Of a stretch of 64,000 bases of DNA, positions 34,041-45,653 are shown in pieces. Under the pieces are notes generated by a model that did no database searches, was not told the origin of the DNA, and saw only the letters and a program-made list of their open reading frames with translations. How positions within the stretch are numbered: position 1 is the first letter of the stretch; each line of letters opens with the position of its first letter. Where the stretch lies: contig OV884057.1 in assembly GCA_930367215.1 (NCBI GenBank), positions 202,481,621 to 202,545,620 on the forward strand, given 5' to 3'. Source of the stretch: Pollenia angustigena. Its lineage: Eukaryota; Arthropoda; Insecta; Diptera; Polleniidae. Made by a program: the position numbers and the translations under genes.

Positions 34041-34071
34041 CCAATAGTCTAGTTTCATTTCGCGTTGCAAG

Positions 34072-35015
34072 TATTGAGGCTGGTTGTTGCACAGTGTTAT
34101 TGAGTTAGAAACTATTTTAACGGAACACCCTGAACCGAAGCTTTTTGAAAGCTTATTAAGCTTCTAATGTTCAATGTTAAAAACAACTTAACATCACGAA
34201 CAAACTTTTGTGCATATGTTAAGAAGCTTTTCTAATCTTTTGTGTAGAAATAAGCTTTTCTGTTCAAACACTACACTCTGTTAATTTGTTATCATCTGCT
34301 TCAAAATATTGTCGCTATAAATTTGAATTTTTGTTTAAAATACAATAATTGTCCGGTTTATAAAAAAAATTTTGATAAATTGTAAATCGTTTAAAACAAC
34401 ATTATCAAAAAAGATTTCATTTAATATAAATTCAAACTTAAGTCTATCATTTTGTAGTTCAGTTTTTTTTACCTTTCGCCACAGATGGAAGGGGTATATA
34501 TTAACTTTATTTTTCTATGTTTGTCATTCAGCTTGTAATTTTTCCAGTCTTGATCTTTGACCCTGTATTCTGTATCCTTACGAGTAGATGATTCTATACC
34601 TTGTCTGTTGTCTGTATGTCTGCCTGACAAAAGGTTGTAAAATATTTTTAACTATAAAGACCGAGTTGTTGGAAATTCAGTCAGGTTGGTTTAAAAGCGA
34701 CTGAGACAAGAGCAAAGAAGCAACGTCTGCCTCCAGTATTTTAAAATTAGGTGCTAATTGTTATCCATTATCCTATACTTTTGAATTCTTCTTATAATTT
34801 CTTAAATTTATTTTTTCACTTGCACTTAATATAATATAAGTACATATAATTGTATATAAACCGCTATATAAATGCCAAAAATAAAGACAAATAACTACTT
34901 CTTTTCAGAAGAAATCGTTTTGGTAGAGATGTGAAACAAAATGTGCATGGCTACCTAGAGAACACTCATGCATTTACCAATCACCCCCCTCCCAGTGTAC
35001 GAGCAGCCGACACAC
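34072..35015. other. No gene recognised
   Basis: AT-rich sequence with AAGCTT-containing short palindromes near 34140-34260. No exon, RNA gene or paired ends were seen. Confidence 0.4.
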
Positions 35016-35053
35016 TAGGGTTTCCAGAAGCCAAAATTCAAATAACTGAGGTT

Positions 35054-35291
35054 GTATTCTGTAATTCGCTAAAGCTAAATCTCTATCGCTAAAAATCTAT
35101 AAAGTTGATTTAGCGATTTTTGGCTACGAATGCAGTACTGTAACGTTCATTGCTAAATTTGGCAATGCCATGACAATTTAATTCACCGCAATTTTGGCTT
35201 TTATTGTCATTACTAAAATTTTTAAATTTTGTATTCTCTAAGGCATTTTAGCGATGGAGATTTAGCTTTAGCTAAGCGAATTACGGAATAC
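35054..35291. mobile_element. 238-bp MITE with about 45-bp TIRs
   Basis: GTATTCTGTAATTCGCTAAA and the matching reverse end GCGAATTACGGAATAC. The arms also share AGCTAAATCTCYATCGCTAAAA. It lies 40 bp inside the left end of the hAT-like element. Confidence 0.75.
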
Positions 35292-35767
35292 GGGTGCTGG
35301 ACAATTAAAGATTCACCTGGAATTATTAAAAATAACAATAACAAGTTAAAAAAAAATAAAATTTGATATAATTTTTTTTTTAAAACAAAAATTCATGTTA
35401 ACGTCATATTAAATTTCGTCATCAAAAATCAAAAAGGGCATAAGTAAAAAAAAGTTAAAAATCTACTTTTTTGCGAAATATTCGAAAGCACGAAAACACG
35501 AATTTTACCTAAGAATATTTTTTCCAGTTATCTTAATATCTATCCGAAAATCCAAAATTATTTGTGCACGATTTTAGATCTTTTTCATCTTTGTTCATTA
35601 CGTGCAGAAATTTCATTGATAAGTTTTCTAAAATCGGGCTAAAATTAAGAATTCTGGATTGTTTTTGATTTTTGTAATACTTAAGGTGCCCTAATTGGAG
35701 AACCTCTGGTGGCCCTGCTGATATGTCTATAGATTCCTAATCCTTTACTTAAACTGGAATACAAGTA

Positions 35768-36658
35768 TCGGGTGATTTCTTAGCTATTATCTTTTTGGCA
35801 ACACTGGTTTAAACAGCTGACGCACGTTTCGTGTTTTGTTTCCCTGTCAAACATCTTCAGTTTGGTCTATAATTTAACCATGAATCGTCTTACAAACGAA
35901 CAACGCTTGCAAATTATTGAATTTTATTATCAAAATGCGTGCTCTGTTAAGAAAGTTTATCGCGCGCTTCTTGTGTTCAGCGACCAAGCTCATTTTTGGC
36001 TCAATGGGTACGTTAATAAGCAGAATTGTCAATTTGGAGTGAAGATCAGCCAGAAGCATTGCAAAAGCTACCAATGCATCCAGAAAAAGTCACAGTTTGG
36101 TGCAGTTTATGGGCAGGTGGCATCATTGGACCGTACTTTTTCAAAGATGATGCGAATCGTAACGTCACTGTGAATGGTGAGCGCTACCGTGAGATGATTT
36201 CCAATTTTTTTTTGCCCAAAATGCAAGAGCTTGACTTGCATGACTTGTGGTTTCAACAAGATGGTGCCACATGTCACACAGCACGCTTAACAATGGACTT
36301 ATTGAGAGGCGAGTTTGGTGAACATTTTATTTCACGTTCAGGGCCGGTAAATTGGCCGCCTAGATCGTGCGATTTAACGCCTTTAGACTATTTTTGTGGG
36401 GCTATGTTAAAGCTCATGTTTAAACACACATGCCCGCTTCAATTGACGCATTGGAAGCCAACATTGAAGCATTTATTCAAGAGATACCGGCCGAAATGTT
36501 GGAAAGAGTATGCCAAAATTGGACTAAGCGGATGGACCATTTGAGGCGCAGTCACGGTCAACATTTGCATGAAATAATCTTCAAACATTAAATTATATGG
36601 ACCGTACTATCGTATGTGTTTTTTTTAAACTTTCCTATAGCTCTTAAAAATCACCCGA
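35768..36658 (+). pseudogene. Tc1/mariner DD41D-type element, copy 3 (both ends present)
   Basis: Both ends are present: TCGGGTGATTTCTTAGCTAT and AGCTCTTAAAAATCACCCGA, with TA on both sides. The transposase starts MNRLTNEQRLQIIEFYYQN, then jumps from YRALL to FSDQAHFWLNGYVNKQN, so about 300 bp encoding the rest of the DNA-binding region are missing. A frameshift follows. The second half reads TVWCSLWAGGIIGPYFFKDD, then LWFQQDGATCHTARL, then RSCDLTPLDYF. Catalytic Asp residues can be placed in SDQAHF, QQDGA and PLDYF; the last two are 41 residues apart, as in rosa-like DD41D elements. A missing base after PLDYF shifts the end. The 891-bp size marks it as a non-autonomous deletion derivative. 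Confidence 0.9.
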
Positions 36659-36929
36659 TACCTTATTAGCATCTGGAACTTGATTTAAATTGGACTAACC
36701 GTAAACAAAGTCCAGAAAAATTCCCTTTTTTGTTCCTTAATCTATTACTTTGTATCGCTTACGATTTACAGAATTAACTTATTCTTGTTTTTGCTGTAAG
36801 CAAATATATTTGAACATTCATCAAATTTATATGTTGTTTCTAGGTGACAAGTAATTGATTGTGTAGTGAGTGAGTGCATGAGTGTGAGGATCAATTATTT
36901 CAAATATATAAAGTACTTTATGTTACGGA

Positions 36930-36995
36930 AAATACAAACGAGCTTATCCCATCGACAATAAACTTCAGTTTGTCAATAGTATGAAATGGGAATTT
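36930..36995 (+). repeat. Fragment of the 470-bp unit
   Basis: GAGCTTATCCCATCGACAAT and GAAATGGGAATTTAGCACAT resemble the unit's terminal blocks. Short and diverged. Confidence 0.45.
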
Positions 36996-37260
36996 AGCAC
37001 ATTATAACGAAACCTTGAGATCCATTTATGTTTATATATTTTGTACGTTACTTTTATCACATTTTTTGATATTAATTGGAATATCTTTGGGCAAGATATA
37101 AATTGTTCCTTTATATTAAGTATGTAGTAAATAAAAAATAATATTTTTTAATATTAAAGAAATTCTATTTTAACTGGACAAATTGTATTTGAGCTGGTAA
37201 CTGGACAAGACCCAAAATAACTGGACAATCCAGGCCATGTCTGGCCGTCTGGTAACCCTA

Positions 37261-37559
37261 CAGCAAATCCAGGTAGCAATTGATCAGTTGCATAATCCGG
37301 TAAGAGTAAACACTCGCCCCTTGTATAGGTGAAAAATCAGCCCTTTAGTGGGATTTCGTGAATATCGCCTCTCCAGCGACTTTGAGTAGTTAAATATAAC
37401 CACTACGTAAGTATATTTTTAACGAAAAAGGGAGACTTCCGCAAAGAAAATCTTCCTGAAGCATTTAACGGAGGCTACTGACTGCCGTGATACCAGATAT
37501 GATTTCTTGTCAGCCGCGATCGCAAGAGATTGTACAGTTTTTGATGAATTTTTGCTAAA
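37261..37559. other. No gene recognised
   Basis: Probably diverged body of the repeat whose tail lies at 37560-37690. The 97-residue minus-strand frame has no recognised motif. Confidence 0.3.
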
Positions 37560-37690
37560 TTTTTGAAAATTTCTAAATTTTTTATATCTATTCTCCTGTT
37601 CGGGGCGATGACAAACCCAACAAATCATCGAAATCGGTCCAGCCGTTCTTGAGTTATAAATTGTGTTACATGACTTGGTTTTATTTATAT
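37560..37690 (+). repeat. Tail fragment of the CAGCCGTT dispersed repeat
   Basis: AAATCGGTCCAGCCGTTCTT and GAGTTATAAA are followed by GGTTTTATTTATATAC, like the 3' end of the 25484-26407 repeat. Confidence 0.55.
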
Positions 37691-38528
37691 ACAAGTTATT
37701 TATAACGATCATTCAAATCAGTGAACTTCATCCAATATTAACGTTTTATTGCTTAAATGCTTTGCATTAAATATTAAACCGCAAAAAAATGTTGTTAAAT
37801 TCTTTTTATTTGCATTTAATGAAATACTAATTAACAAATAAATAATTTTTAAGTTATCATATAATTAAACAAACAAATTTTTGTCACATGTTTAAAATGA
37901 CTTTTGGAATAAGGTGTTTTGTTTTTTTTCGATCTTAAAACCTGAAAACATTCAATATCAATGCAAACATCAATTAGTAAAAGAATAAAAAATAAATACT
38001 TATAAAATGATTATGCACTTGATGAGGGAAGCCCCTTTGAGAGTGTATTTTTTAATTTAAAAAAGTGTATACAATTAATAAATTAATTTTAGGTAAAATA
38101 TCTCAAACACAAATATACAAAGAATTCTTTGAACGGCACTAATATAACAACTATATCGCGATAAGCGAAATGAACAGTAGGCAAGTAGTTGTAAATCGTT
38201 GCTCAGGCGCATACTCAGAATATTTAGGCCAACCAAGATTTAAGATCAAGATCTGTGAAACCGTGTGAATCAAGTTCCTTGTGACCCGCAAATTTTGTTG
38301 ATTGGTACATACGTTGCAAAAGCCTTCAGACGATATAAATAGGCAAGCCGTCGGATTCATTCCCCAAGGTTCCAGTAGGCCAATCTGGCCTGCAAACACG
38401 TGGAGACGCCAGATTCGGAGCAAACTAAAAAAAACATGGTATATTCTGGAACGAGATTAATCTAATTGTGATTGATAAAAAACAATGGAAAACATTTGTG
38501 GTGGCCCTATTTTCTACCAGAAACTGTA
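37691..38528. other. Unassigned; GC-richer patch at 38160-38430
   Basis: The patch has open frames on both strands (90 residues on minus; NRQAVGFIPQGSSRPIWPAN on plus) but neither was recognised. It may be a remnant of a mobile element gene. The rest is AT-rich without features. Confidence 0.3.
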
Positions 38529-38873
38529 TATCGTTAGCTACAATGCAAAAGGGTGTAACTAACAAAAAATTAAAAATCGAGTTTTTGATTGAATATTATG
38601 AATGCCATTAAAGTACATGTCTTCACAAAATTTTACACTTCTGCAATAAAAAATTAACAAAAAATAAATGGAAAACGACGTAATTGCACATTTTTATTCT
38701 AACGAAGTACAACGAAATGGTTTTCTTTGAAAATTGTTTGAAGAATTTCATGAACGACTTATCAATGCATGTTTTTCTGAAATATTTATAATTTTCACTT
38801 AACAAAGTTTTTTGCTTCCTCTGTAAAATTACATTTTTATTAGTTATGCCTTTTTGCATTTTAGCTAACGATA
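38529..38873. mobile_element. 345-bp TIR element, TATCGTTAGCTAMAATGCAA ends
   Basis: TATCGTTAGCTACAATGCAA at the left and the reverse of TATCGTTAGCTAAAATGCAA at the right; the pairing continues through a TAACTAAYAAAAA block. Target duplication was not resolved. No protein; the 78-residue frame is background. Confidence 0.7.
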
Positions 38874-39493
38874 TGTATGTGCATATTTATATACATACTT
38901 ATATAGGCATAGAACTTTTTTCAATAAAATACAGCAAAAATCAGTGGAATGACCAAAATGTTGGCTTTATTAGCTCGCAAATTCCATGGGACTTAATGTT
39001 TTAACATCATTTCTGGCATATGGTCTCCGCGACTGCGCTTTATGAACACCATACTGTCGGTCCAATTTTGCACCATTTTTTTTTTCTAGCATATCCGGTC
39101 ATATTTTGTCAATAGTGCGTCGAATGTTGGCTTCTAAATTATCAATCATTGCTGGTTTATCAGCACAGACCAGAGATTTTACGGTCCCCTACAAAAAGTA
39201 GTCCAAAGGTGAAAAATGAAACGATGGAGGTGGCTAGTTCACAGTTCCAGTTTTTGACATAATTCGGTCACCTAACGTTTGGCTCAATAAAGATTTAAGG
39301 ACCGCTGGGCCGATGACGTCTTCGGCAAGTAGTTCGCACCAATCAGTGATTTTTCCGGGTTAAAATAGAGTTTAAGAGCTTCCTGAGGATTGTGCTTTTC
39401 CAAAAACAACAATTCTTCTTATCGAAGTTATTTTCGGGAATACAAAGTTTATCATTAATACGATATCCGTATGACGTGCTAAATTTCATATGA

Positions 39494-39644
39494 GTGCCCC
39501 GGTAGGCTAGCTGGTAACGAGCCAGTCTATAAGCGCCGGGGCTGCGGGTTCGATTCCCGCCAGAGACTCTGGTTTCTTTCCTGCAGACAAGCATAGAGCT
39601 TCGCGGGATTAGCTTAGGAAATTTAAAAAAAAAAAAAAAAAAAA
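39494..39644 (+). mobile_element. tRNA-derived SINE, copy 1
   Basis: A pol III box A (TAGGCTAGCTGG, 39503-39514) and a perfect box B (GGTTCGATTCC, 39548-39558) have tRNA-like spacing. They are followed by CCGCCAGAGACTCTGG and a poly-A tail of about 20 A. The 5' and 3' ends cannot form an acceptor stem, so it is not a functional tRNA. A second copy is at 51882-52062. Confidence 0.85.
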
Positions 39645-39885
39645 TTTGATAAATAAACTGAAATTTATTATTGAGGGAAAGCTAGCTTCTATGCGCATTT
39701 CACTGGTTGCTAAGGCCAGCTCATCATGAAAACCTTTTCCAAAGATTTTAGAAAAGCCAAACATATAAAACAAATATAACCCTAAAGCGAATAAGATTTA
39801 TAAACACTCTTAAGTATTACTTGTAACAATATCAAAGCTTAAACAAAACACCAACAATAAACAGTGATTTTATCTTTTCTTACAT
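39645..39885 (-). repeat. Solo copy of the 470-bp unit (partial) inside the mariner relic
   Basis: GAAATTTATTATTGAGGGAA, TGCGCATTTCACTGGTTGCT, ACTTGTAACAATATCAAAGC and ACCAACAATAAACAGTG follow the order of the left-arm unit. It ends within the relic next to the GYVNKN codons. Confidence 0.8.
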
Positions 39886-40209
39886 TCTTGTTAACATACC
39901 CTTTAAGCCAGAAATGAGCTCTCGGCTCTTAAGATGATTTAACGATACAAATCAGGTTTAACTTCCAGTTGATTCTCAACCCGTTCACCGAACACAAGAT
40001 GCAATTGGTGGTCCGCTATCTTTATTTCTTGCACCAGTTGGATCTTATATGGATGTAGGCTAAAATCTTGTCCTAAAATTCTCCAACTAGTGGAGGGGCA
40101 GAGACCAACCGTTGCTGGATCGATAAATTCGAGTCCTTTGTCACGCTTACGTCTACAACGGAGATGTGTTCTTCTGTATGCACAGTACGGGCTCGATTTG
40201 GATGATATT

Positions 40210-40794
40210 ATCCAAAAGAGTGAATGTGGTCATAAATGGATTATGCGCACTCTAAGCTTGAGGAAGTGCTTTGTAAGTATGGTTAACAGTGGCTAACGGT
40301 GTTCAGGTGTTAGTTTTTGCTTGGTGATTTGTATTGACATTACAGCTAGTTATGCAGTTATTTCAATCGGAAGTTCTATACGTCTAAGAAACCACGCTTT
40401 ATTTATATAATAGAAGCAAACAAAAAGAAATTGATGCAAAAGTCAATGCGATGCGCAAATGAAATGCGATAAAATGCGGCAAATGTTTTGTCCAGACTGA
40501 TTTGAAATTGCATTAGTGTCGAGATTATAAAATTCTAGTCATTCTGTTTTTGTATTTTTATCTTGTCTTTCCTCTTCTCCTTTTTATATCTTATAGATAA
40601 ATATAAATACACCTACAGCCAACTTGAAGTTGAAACACCTTTAAATAAAAAAATTGTTGTCCCTTTGGTTCTAGTTTCAATGTCTCCTATGGACAGGATT
40701 TCAAGGTCTTTTGTGTGTTGATTAAAAAATATTTTTACTTAAATTTTGGCAAAATTGCAAAATTTGAAAAAAAAAAATTTCTGAATCAAAAAGT
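40210..40794. other. No gene recognised
   Basis: AT-rich sequence between the mariner relic and the array. No exon, RNA gene or paired ends were seen. Confidence 0.4.
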
Positions 40795-42616
40795 AATTTC
40801 AATTTTTGGGAATAAAAAATTTTAATTTCAAAAGATTTTGTTATTTGTGCTTAATTCCCAGTTTTTATTCTTGATAAAAACACTTGAAATTTATTGTTGA
40901 TGGGATAAGCTATTCCTATGCATTTCACTGGTTGCTTAGGCCAGATCATCAGGAAACTTCATCCATAAAGATTTTAGACAAACTAAAGGCCATGTCAGAT
41001 AAAACTTCATCGCTTTGCGTGACGTTTCTAACTTTGACTGAAAAGCGTAACGCAAAAGGTGTATGTCACAATAAACACTTTGACAACACTCACGCATTGT
41101 GTGTTAAAAAAAAATAAACAAAAAAAATTTATACTAGTAGATTGTCAAAGCACGCAAAAAGATGAGAGTTGCCTAACTTTTCGCTTCGCTTTGCGTTAAA
41201 AGTTCTTTATGTGACATGTTTCGTATAAGTATGTATATTTCATCTTAAATGTCAAAGCGAATCTCTGACGCAAAGCGAAGCAAAAGTTTTATCTGACATG
41301 GCCTTAAAGATATTAAACCAAATAAAACTGTTAAACGTATAAGACTTATAGCAACAGTTTTACTTGTAACAATATCAAAGCTTGAACAAAATACATCAAC
41401 AATAAAAAAGTGGGTTTATCTCGTCTTACACTCCCCACTACAATTAGTTGAAATTCTCTCAACATTAATTGTAGTTGTAAGTAGGTTAAGAAAAACAAAA
41501 TAAAAAACAAACAACAACTTACAAAAGATGTTGTCAATTAAGTGTTTTTTTAGGCCGTGCACTTGCCTGTTTATTATCAAAAAGTAATTTCAATTTTTGG
41601 GAATAAAAAATTTTAATTTCAAAAGATTTTGTTATTCGTGCTTAATTCCCAGTTTTTATTATTGATAAAAACACTTGAAATTTATTGTTGATGGGATAAG
41701 CTATTCCTATGCGCATTTCACTGGTTGCTTAGGCCAGATCATCAGGAAACTTCATCCATAAAGATTTTAGACAAACTAAAGATATTAAACCAAATAAAAC
41801 TGTTAAACGTATAAGACTTATAGCAACAGTTTTACTTGTAACAATATCAAAGCTTGAACAAAATACATCAACAATAAAAAAGTGGGTTTATCTCGTCTTA
41901 CACTCCCCACTACAATCAGTTGAAATTCTCTCAACATTAATTGTAGTTGTAAGTAGGTTAAGAAAAACAAAATAAAAAACAAACAACAACATACAAAAGA
42001 TGTTGTCAATTAAGTGTTTTTTTAGGCCGTGCACTTGCCTGTTTATTATCAAAAAGTAATTTCAATTTTTGGGAATAAAAAAATTTTAATTTCAAAAGAT
42101 TTTGTTATTTGTGCTTAATTCCCAGTTTTTATTCTTGATAAAAACACTTGAAATTTATTGTTGATGGGATAAGCTATTCCTATGCATTTCACTGGTTGCT
42201 TAGGCCAGATCATCAGGAAACTTCATCCATAAAGATTTTAGACAAACTAAAGATATTAAACCAAATAAAACTGTTAAACGTATAAGACTTATAGCAACAG
42301 TTTTACTTGTAACAATATCAAAGCTTGAACAAAATACATCAACAATAAAAAAGTGGGTTTATCTCGTCTTACACTCCCCACTACAATCAGTTGAAATTCT
42401 CTCAACATTAATTGTAGTTGTAAGTAGGTTAAGAAAAACAAAATAAAAAACAAACAACAACATACAAAAGATGTTGTCAATTAAGTGTTTTTTTAGGCCG
42501 TGCACTTGCCTGTTTATTATCAAAAAGTAATTTCAATTTTTGGGAATAAAAAAATTTTAATTTCAAAAGATTTTGTTATTTGTGCTTAATTCCCAGTTTT
42601 TATTCTTGATAAAAAC
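40795..42616 (-). repeat. Left arm of the inverted 470-bp tandem array (about 3.2 units)
   Basis: Units in minus orientation are anchored by GTGCTTAATTCCCAG at 40847, 41639, 42111 and 42582: spacing 792 (471 without the MITE at 40987), 472 and 471 bp. Landmarks in each unit are ATGGGATAAGCTATTCC, CACTGGTTGCTTAGGCCAG, AACAGTTTTACTTGTAAC and TAGGCCGTGCACTTGCC. The last unit stops after about 35 bp at 42616 and the array turns around. The repeated 63-residue open frame begins with TTG, carries no motif and is explained by array identity. No host gene is implied. Confidence 0.95.
40987..41304. mobile_element. 318-bp MITE in array unit L1, TAA duplication
   Basis: Ends AGGCCATGTCAGATAAAACT and its reverse, with TAA on both sides (40984-40986, 41305-41307). 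Neighbouring units show the empty site ACTAAAGATATT. CTTTGCG/CGCAAAG motifs are repeated along both arms. PIF/Harbinger-like. Confidence 0.85.
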
Positions 42617-43768
42617 ACACAAAATCTTTTGAAATTAAAATTTTTTTATTCCCAAAAATTGAAATTACTTTTTGATAATAAACAGGCAAGTGCACGGCCT
42701 AAAAAAACACTTAATTGACAACATCTTTTGTATGTTGTTGTTTGTTTTTTATTTTGTTTTTCTTAACCTACTTACAACTACAATTAATGTTGAGAGAATT
42801 TCAACTGATTGTAGTGGGGAGTGTAAGACGAGATAAACCCACTTTTTTATTGTTGATGTATTTTGTTCAAGCTTTGATATTGTTACAAGTAAAACTGTTG
42901 CTATAAGTCTTATACGTTTAACAGTTTTATTTGGTTTAATATCTTTAGTTTGTCTAAAATCTTTATGGATGAAGTTTCCTGATGATCTGGCCTAAGCAAC
43001 CAGTGAAATGCATAGGAATAGCTTATCCCATCAACAATAAATTTCAAGTGTTTTTATCAAGAATAAAAACTGGGAATTAAGCACAAATAACAAAATCTTT
43101 TGAAATTAAAATTTTTTTATTCCCAAAAATTGAAATTACTTTTTGATAATAAACAGGCAAGTGCACGGCCTAAAAAAACACTTAATTGACAACATCTTTT
43201 GTATGTTGTTGTTTGTTTTTTATTTTGTTTTTCTTAACCTACTTACAACTACAATTAATGTTGAGAGAATTTCAACTGATTGTAGTGGGGAGTGTAAGAC
43301 GAGATAAACCCACTTTTTTATTGTTGATGTATTTTGTTCAAGCTTTGATATTGTTACAAGTAAAACTGTTGCTATAAGTCTTATACGTTTAACAGTTTTA
43401 TTTGGTTTAATATCTTTAGTTTGTCTAAAATCTTTATGGATGAAGTTTCCTGATGATCTGGCCTAAGCAACCAGTGAAATGCATAGGAATAGCTTATCCC
43501 ATCAACAATAAATTTCAAGTGTTTTTATCAAGAATAAAAACTGGGAATTAAGCACAAATAACAAAATCTTTTGAAATTAAAATTTTTTTATTCCCAAAAA
43601 TTGAAATTACTTTTTGATAATAAACAGGCAAGTGCACGGCCTAAAAAAACACTTAATTGACAACATCTTTTGTAAGTTGTTGTTTGTTTTTTATTTTGTT
43701 TTTCTTAACCTACTTACAACTACAATTAATGTTGAGAGAATTTCAACTAATTGTAGTGGGGAGTGTAA

Positions 43769-44508
43769 AGGCTTAGTTAGGCTAACGTTGCTGTACCCGT
43801 AATGTACCGCAGCGTACTGTAAGCACGTTGGTGCACTTATAGAACGTTTAAAAACGTGTCATATGTTTTCCCATACATAAACAACAAGCAATAGTATACA
43901 TAAAACAAAACACACAGTGATGGGAATCAAAAATGTTCAAATGGTGACCGATGTGCAGAAAAGGTACCACGTGATTTAAATGGTATTAAAACAGTATTTT
44001 GTGTATGTAAAAAATGTTAATAATTTAATGTTTTTATTATAGATTTACAATAAATAAATTTGTATTTTAGCATATATAAATTTTTAGCATACAAATATTG
44101 TAAATGTACATACACCAAACAAGGTATTGATACCATTTAAAGTCTTTTATATTTTTCACAAATGTATATGCACAACATTTGTTTATTTTAAACATCTAAA
44201 CATATGTATATTTGGAAATATGTTGAATTGTAAGTTGTTTTGTCGCAATTCCATAGATATACTGAACAAAGTCCCAAAAAAAAAATATCAAAATTACCCA
44301 CATTCAATGTAAAATACAAGCCGCCCATCACTGTCTTACAAATGTCACGTAACAACGGCATGAAATTCTATTTTATACAGATTGGTACGTTGCAACTACG
44401 GTACATTGCATTTCGGTAAGCTTTTGTATTGGTTTTCATATAACAAAAAGCGAACAGCTGATGGATACAGTACAGATACGGTACAGCAACGTTCGCCTAA
44501 CTGAGCCT
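43769..44508 (+). mobile_element. 740-bp PIF/Harbinger-like MITE, copy B, in array unit R3
   Basis: Ends AGGCTTAGTTAGGC and GCCTAACTGAGCCT with TAA on both sides (43766-43768, 44509-44511). Uninterrupted units read GTGTAAGACGAG, the empty site. Closely similar to 12618-13372 along its length, with small internal deletions. The 61-residue frame inside is background. Confidence 0.9.
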
Positions 44509-45653
44509 TAAGACGAGATAAACCCACTTTTTTATTGTTGATGTATTTTGTTCAAGCTTTGATATTGTTACAAGTAAAACTGTTGCTATAAGTCTTATAC
44601 GTTTAACAGTTTTATTTGGTTTAATATCTTTAGTTTGTCTAAAATCTTTATGGATGAAGTTTCCTGATGATCTGGCCTAAGCAACCAGTGAAATGCATAG
44701 GAATAGCTTATCCCATCAACAATAAATTTCAAGTGTTTTTATCAAGAATAAAAACTGGGAATTAAGCACAAATAACAAAATCTTTTGAAATTAAAATTTT
44801 TTATTCCCAAAAATTGAAATTACTTTTTGATAATAAACAGGCAAGTGCACGGCCTAAAAAAACACTTAATTGACAACATCTTTTGTAAGTTGTTGTTTGT
44901 TTTTTATTTTGTTTTTCTTAACCTACTTACAACCAGAGCTGCCGTTTTTGGTTATTTCTAACCAAAATTGGTTATATTTTTTTTCAATGTGGAGATGTGA
45001 ATATTTTTTTCGTTTTGGTTACTTTTTTTCTAAAATGATAATACGTACAAATATGATTTTCTTGATACAAAATATGTATTGTGTACATACTATGATTTCT
45101 TCATTATTTGTTACCAATGAACGGAAGTTTTTGTACTTTATCGAAAACAAAAAATCCCTTTCAAAACTGCAACCAATTAATTTTTTTAAGGTATTTGCTA
45201 AGAAAAATATTGCCATTTGTGATTTTTATATTAAAAACGGCCATTTTCGAAAACATATGAAGTTTTAATCGATGAAGATTTCAATTATTTTTTTTAAATG
45301 ACTATAGCTTTTTTTGATTTTAAGAATACTTAAGGTTAGTAGTACTTAAAGTAGAAAGTGCATTAAATCATGCGGAATCAATTTGAGAAAATGACTGAAA
45401 AATTACACAAAAGTCGTTTTATTGTTTCTTAAAACTTGAATATAAATTAAATGTTCTAAATTTAGGTTATTTCCAAAAGTAGATATATTTAAATACATAT
45501 TTGAAAATAAAAATAGGAATTTTAAAGATTTTTCCAAAATACATTGATTTAACAAAATAATTTTAAAATTTATGGAATTTTACATGAAACGTTAGAACTG
45601 AAATCACAGCGCATAAAATAGGAACTCTTAAATTATTTGAAAAATACAAAATG

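Larger units (their letters stand above)
33049..34071. mobile_element. Fold-back element with about 140-bp arms, interrupted twice
   Basis: The left arm (33049 to about 33165: TTGCAACTCGAAATGAAACT, AGAGCAAATCTGCCAAAGGG, TTTTGAAAAGTTAGCTC) is repeated in reverse on the right, where it is split by the insertion at 33551-34040. The loop contains the piggyBac-like MITE at 33255-33338. The inner part of the arms (TTGAATTTTTAGAAA) also pairs. Confidence 0.8.
35016..37260. mobile_element. hAT-like element with TAGGGTTNCCAGA ends
   Basis: TAGGGTTTCCAGA at the left and TCTGGTAACCCTA at the right, similar to the ends of the 862-3274 element. AACTGGACAA is repeated three times in the last 100 bp and once near the left end, again like the subterminal repeats of that element. 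No 8-bp duplication is visible, so a flank may have been rearranged. It contains the MITE at 35054, the mariner at 35768 and a short 470-bp-unit fragment near 36.93 kb. Confidence 0.6.
38985..40205 (-). pseudogene. Mariner-type transposase relic, split by a SINE and a 470-bp-unit copy
   Basis: Minus-strand pieces in protein order: ARTVHTEEHISVVDVSVTKD and SNLSIQQRLVSAP (about 40190-40090), then LGQDFSLHPYKIQLVQEIK and DHQLHLVFGERVENQLEVK (40075-39950), then AHFWLKGYVNKN (ends near 39885). After the two inserted repeats come NPQEALKL, VIGPAVLKSLLSQTLGDRIM, a HFSPLDYFL block with the third Asp, IDNLEANIRRTIDKI and a C-terminal VVQNW-like stretch in several frames (39400-38985). Many frameshifts and stops make this the oldest mariner in the window. 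The region holding the second Asp is not readable. The 68-residue plus-strand frame at 40090-40296 is a shadow of it. Confidence 0.8.

Noticed and set aside
39494..39570. Possible tRNA gene
   Set aside because: Box A and box B are present, but the 5' and 3' ends do not form an acceptor stem, a poly-A tail follows and a second diverged copy exists: it is a SINE.
40090..40296. A 68-residue plus-strand frame ending near a GTAAGT
   Set aside because: The minus strand encodes mariner residues (VHTEEHISVVDVSV, SNLSIQQRL) over the same bases, so the plus frame is a shadow.
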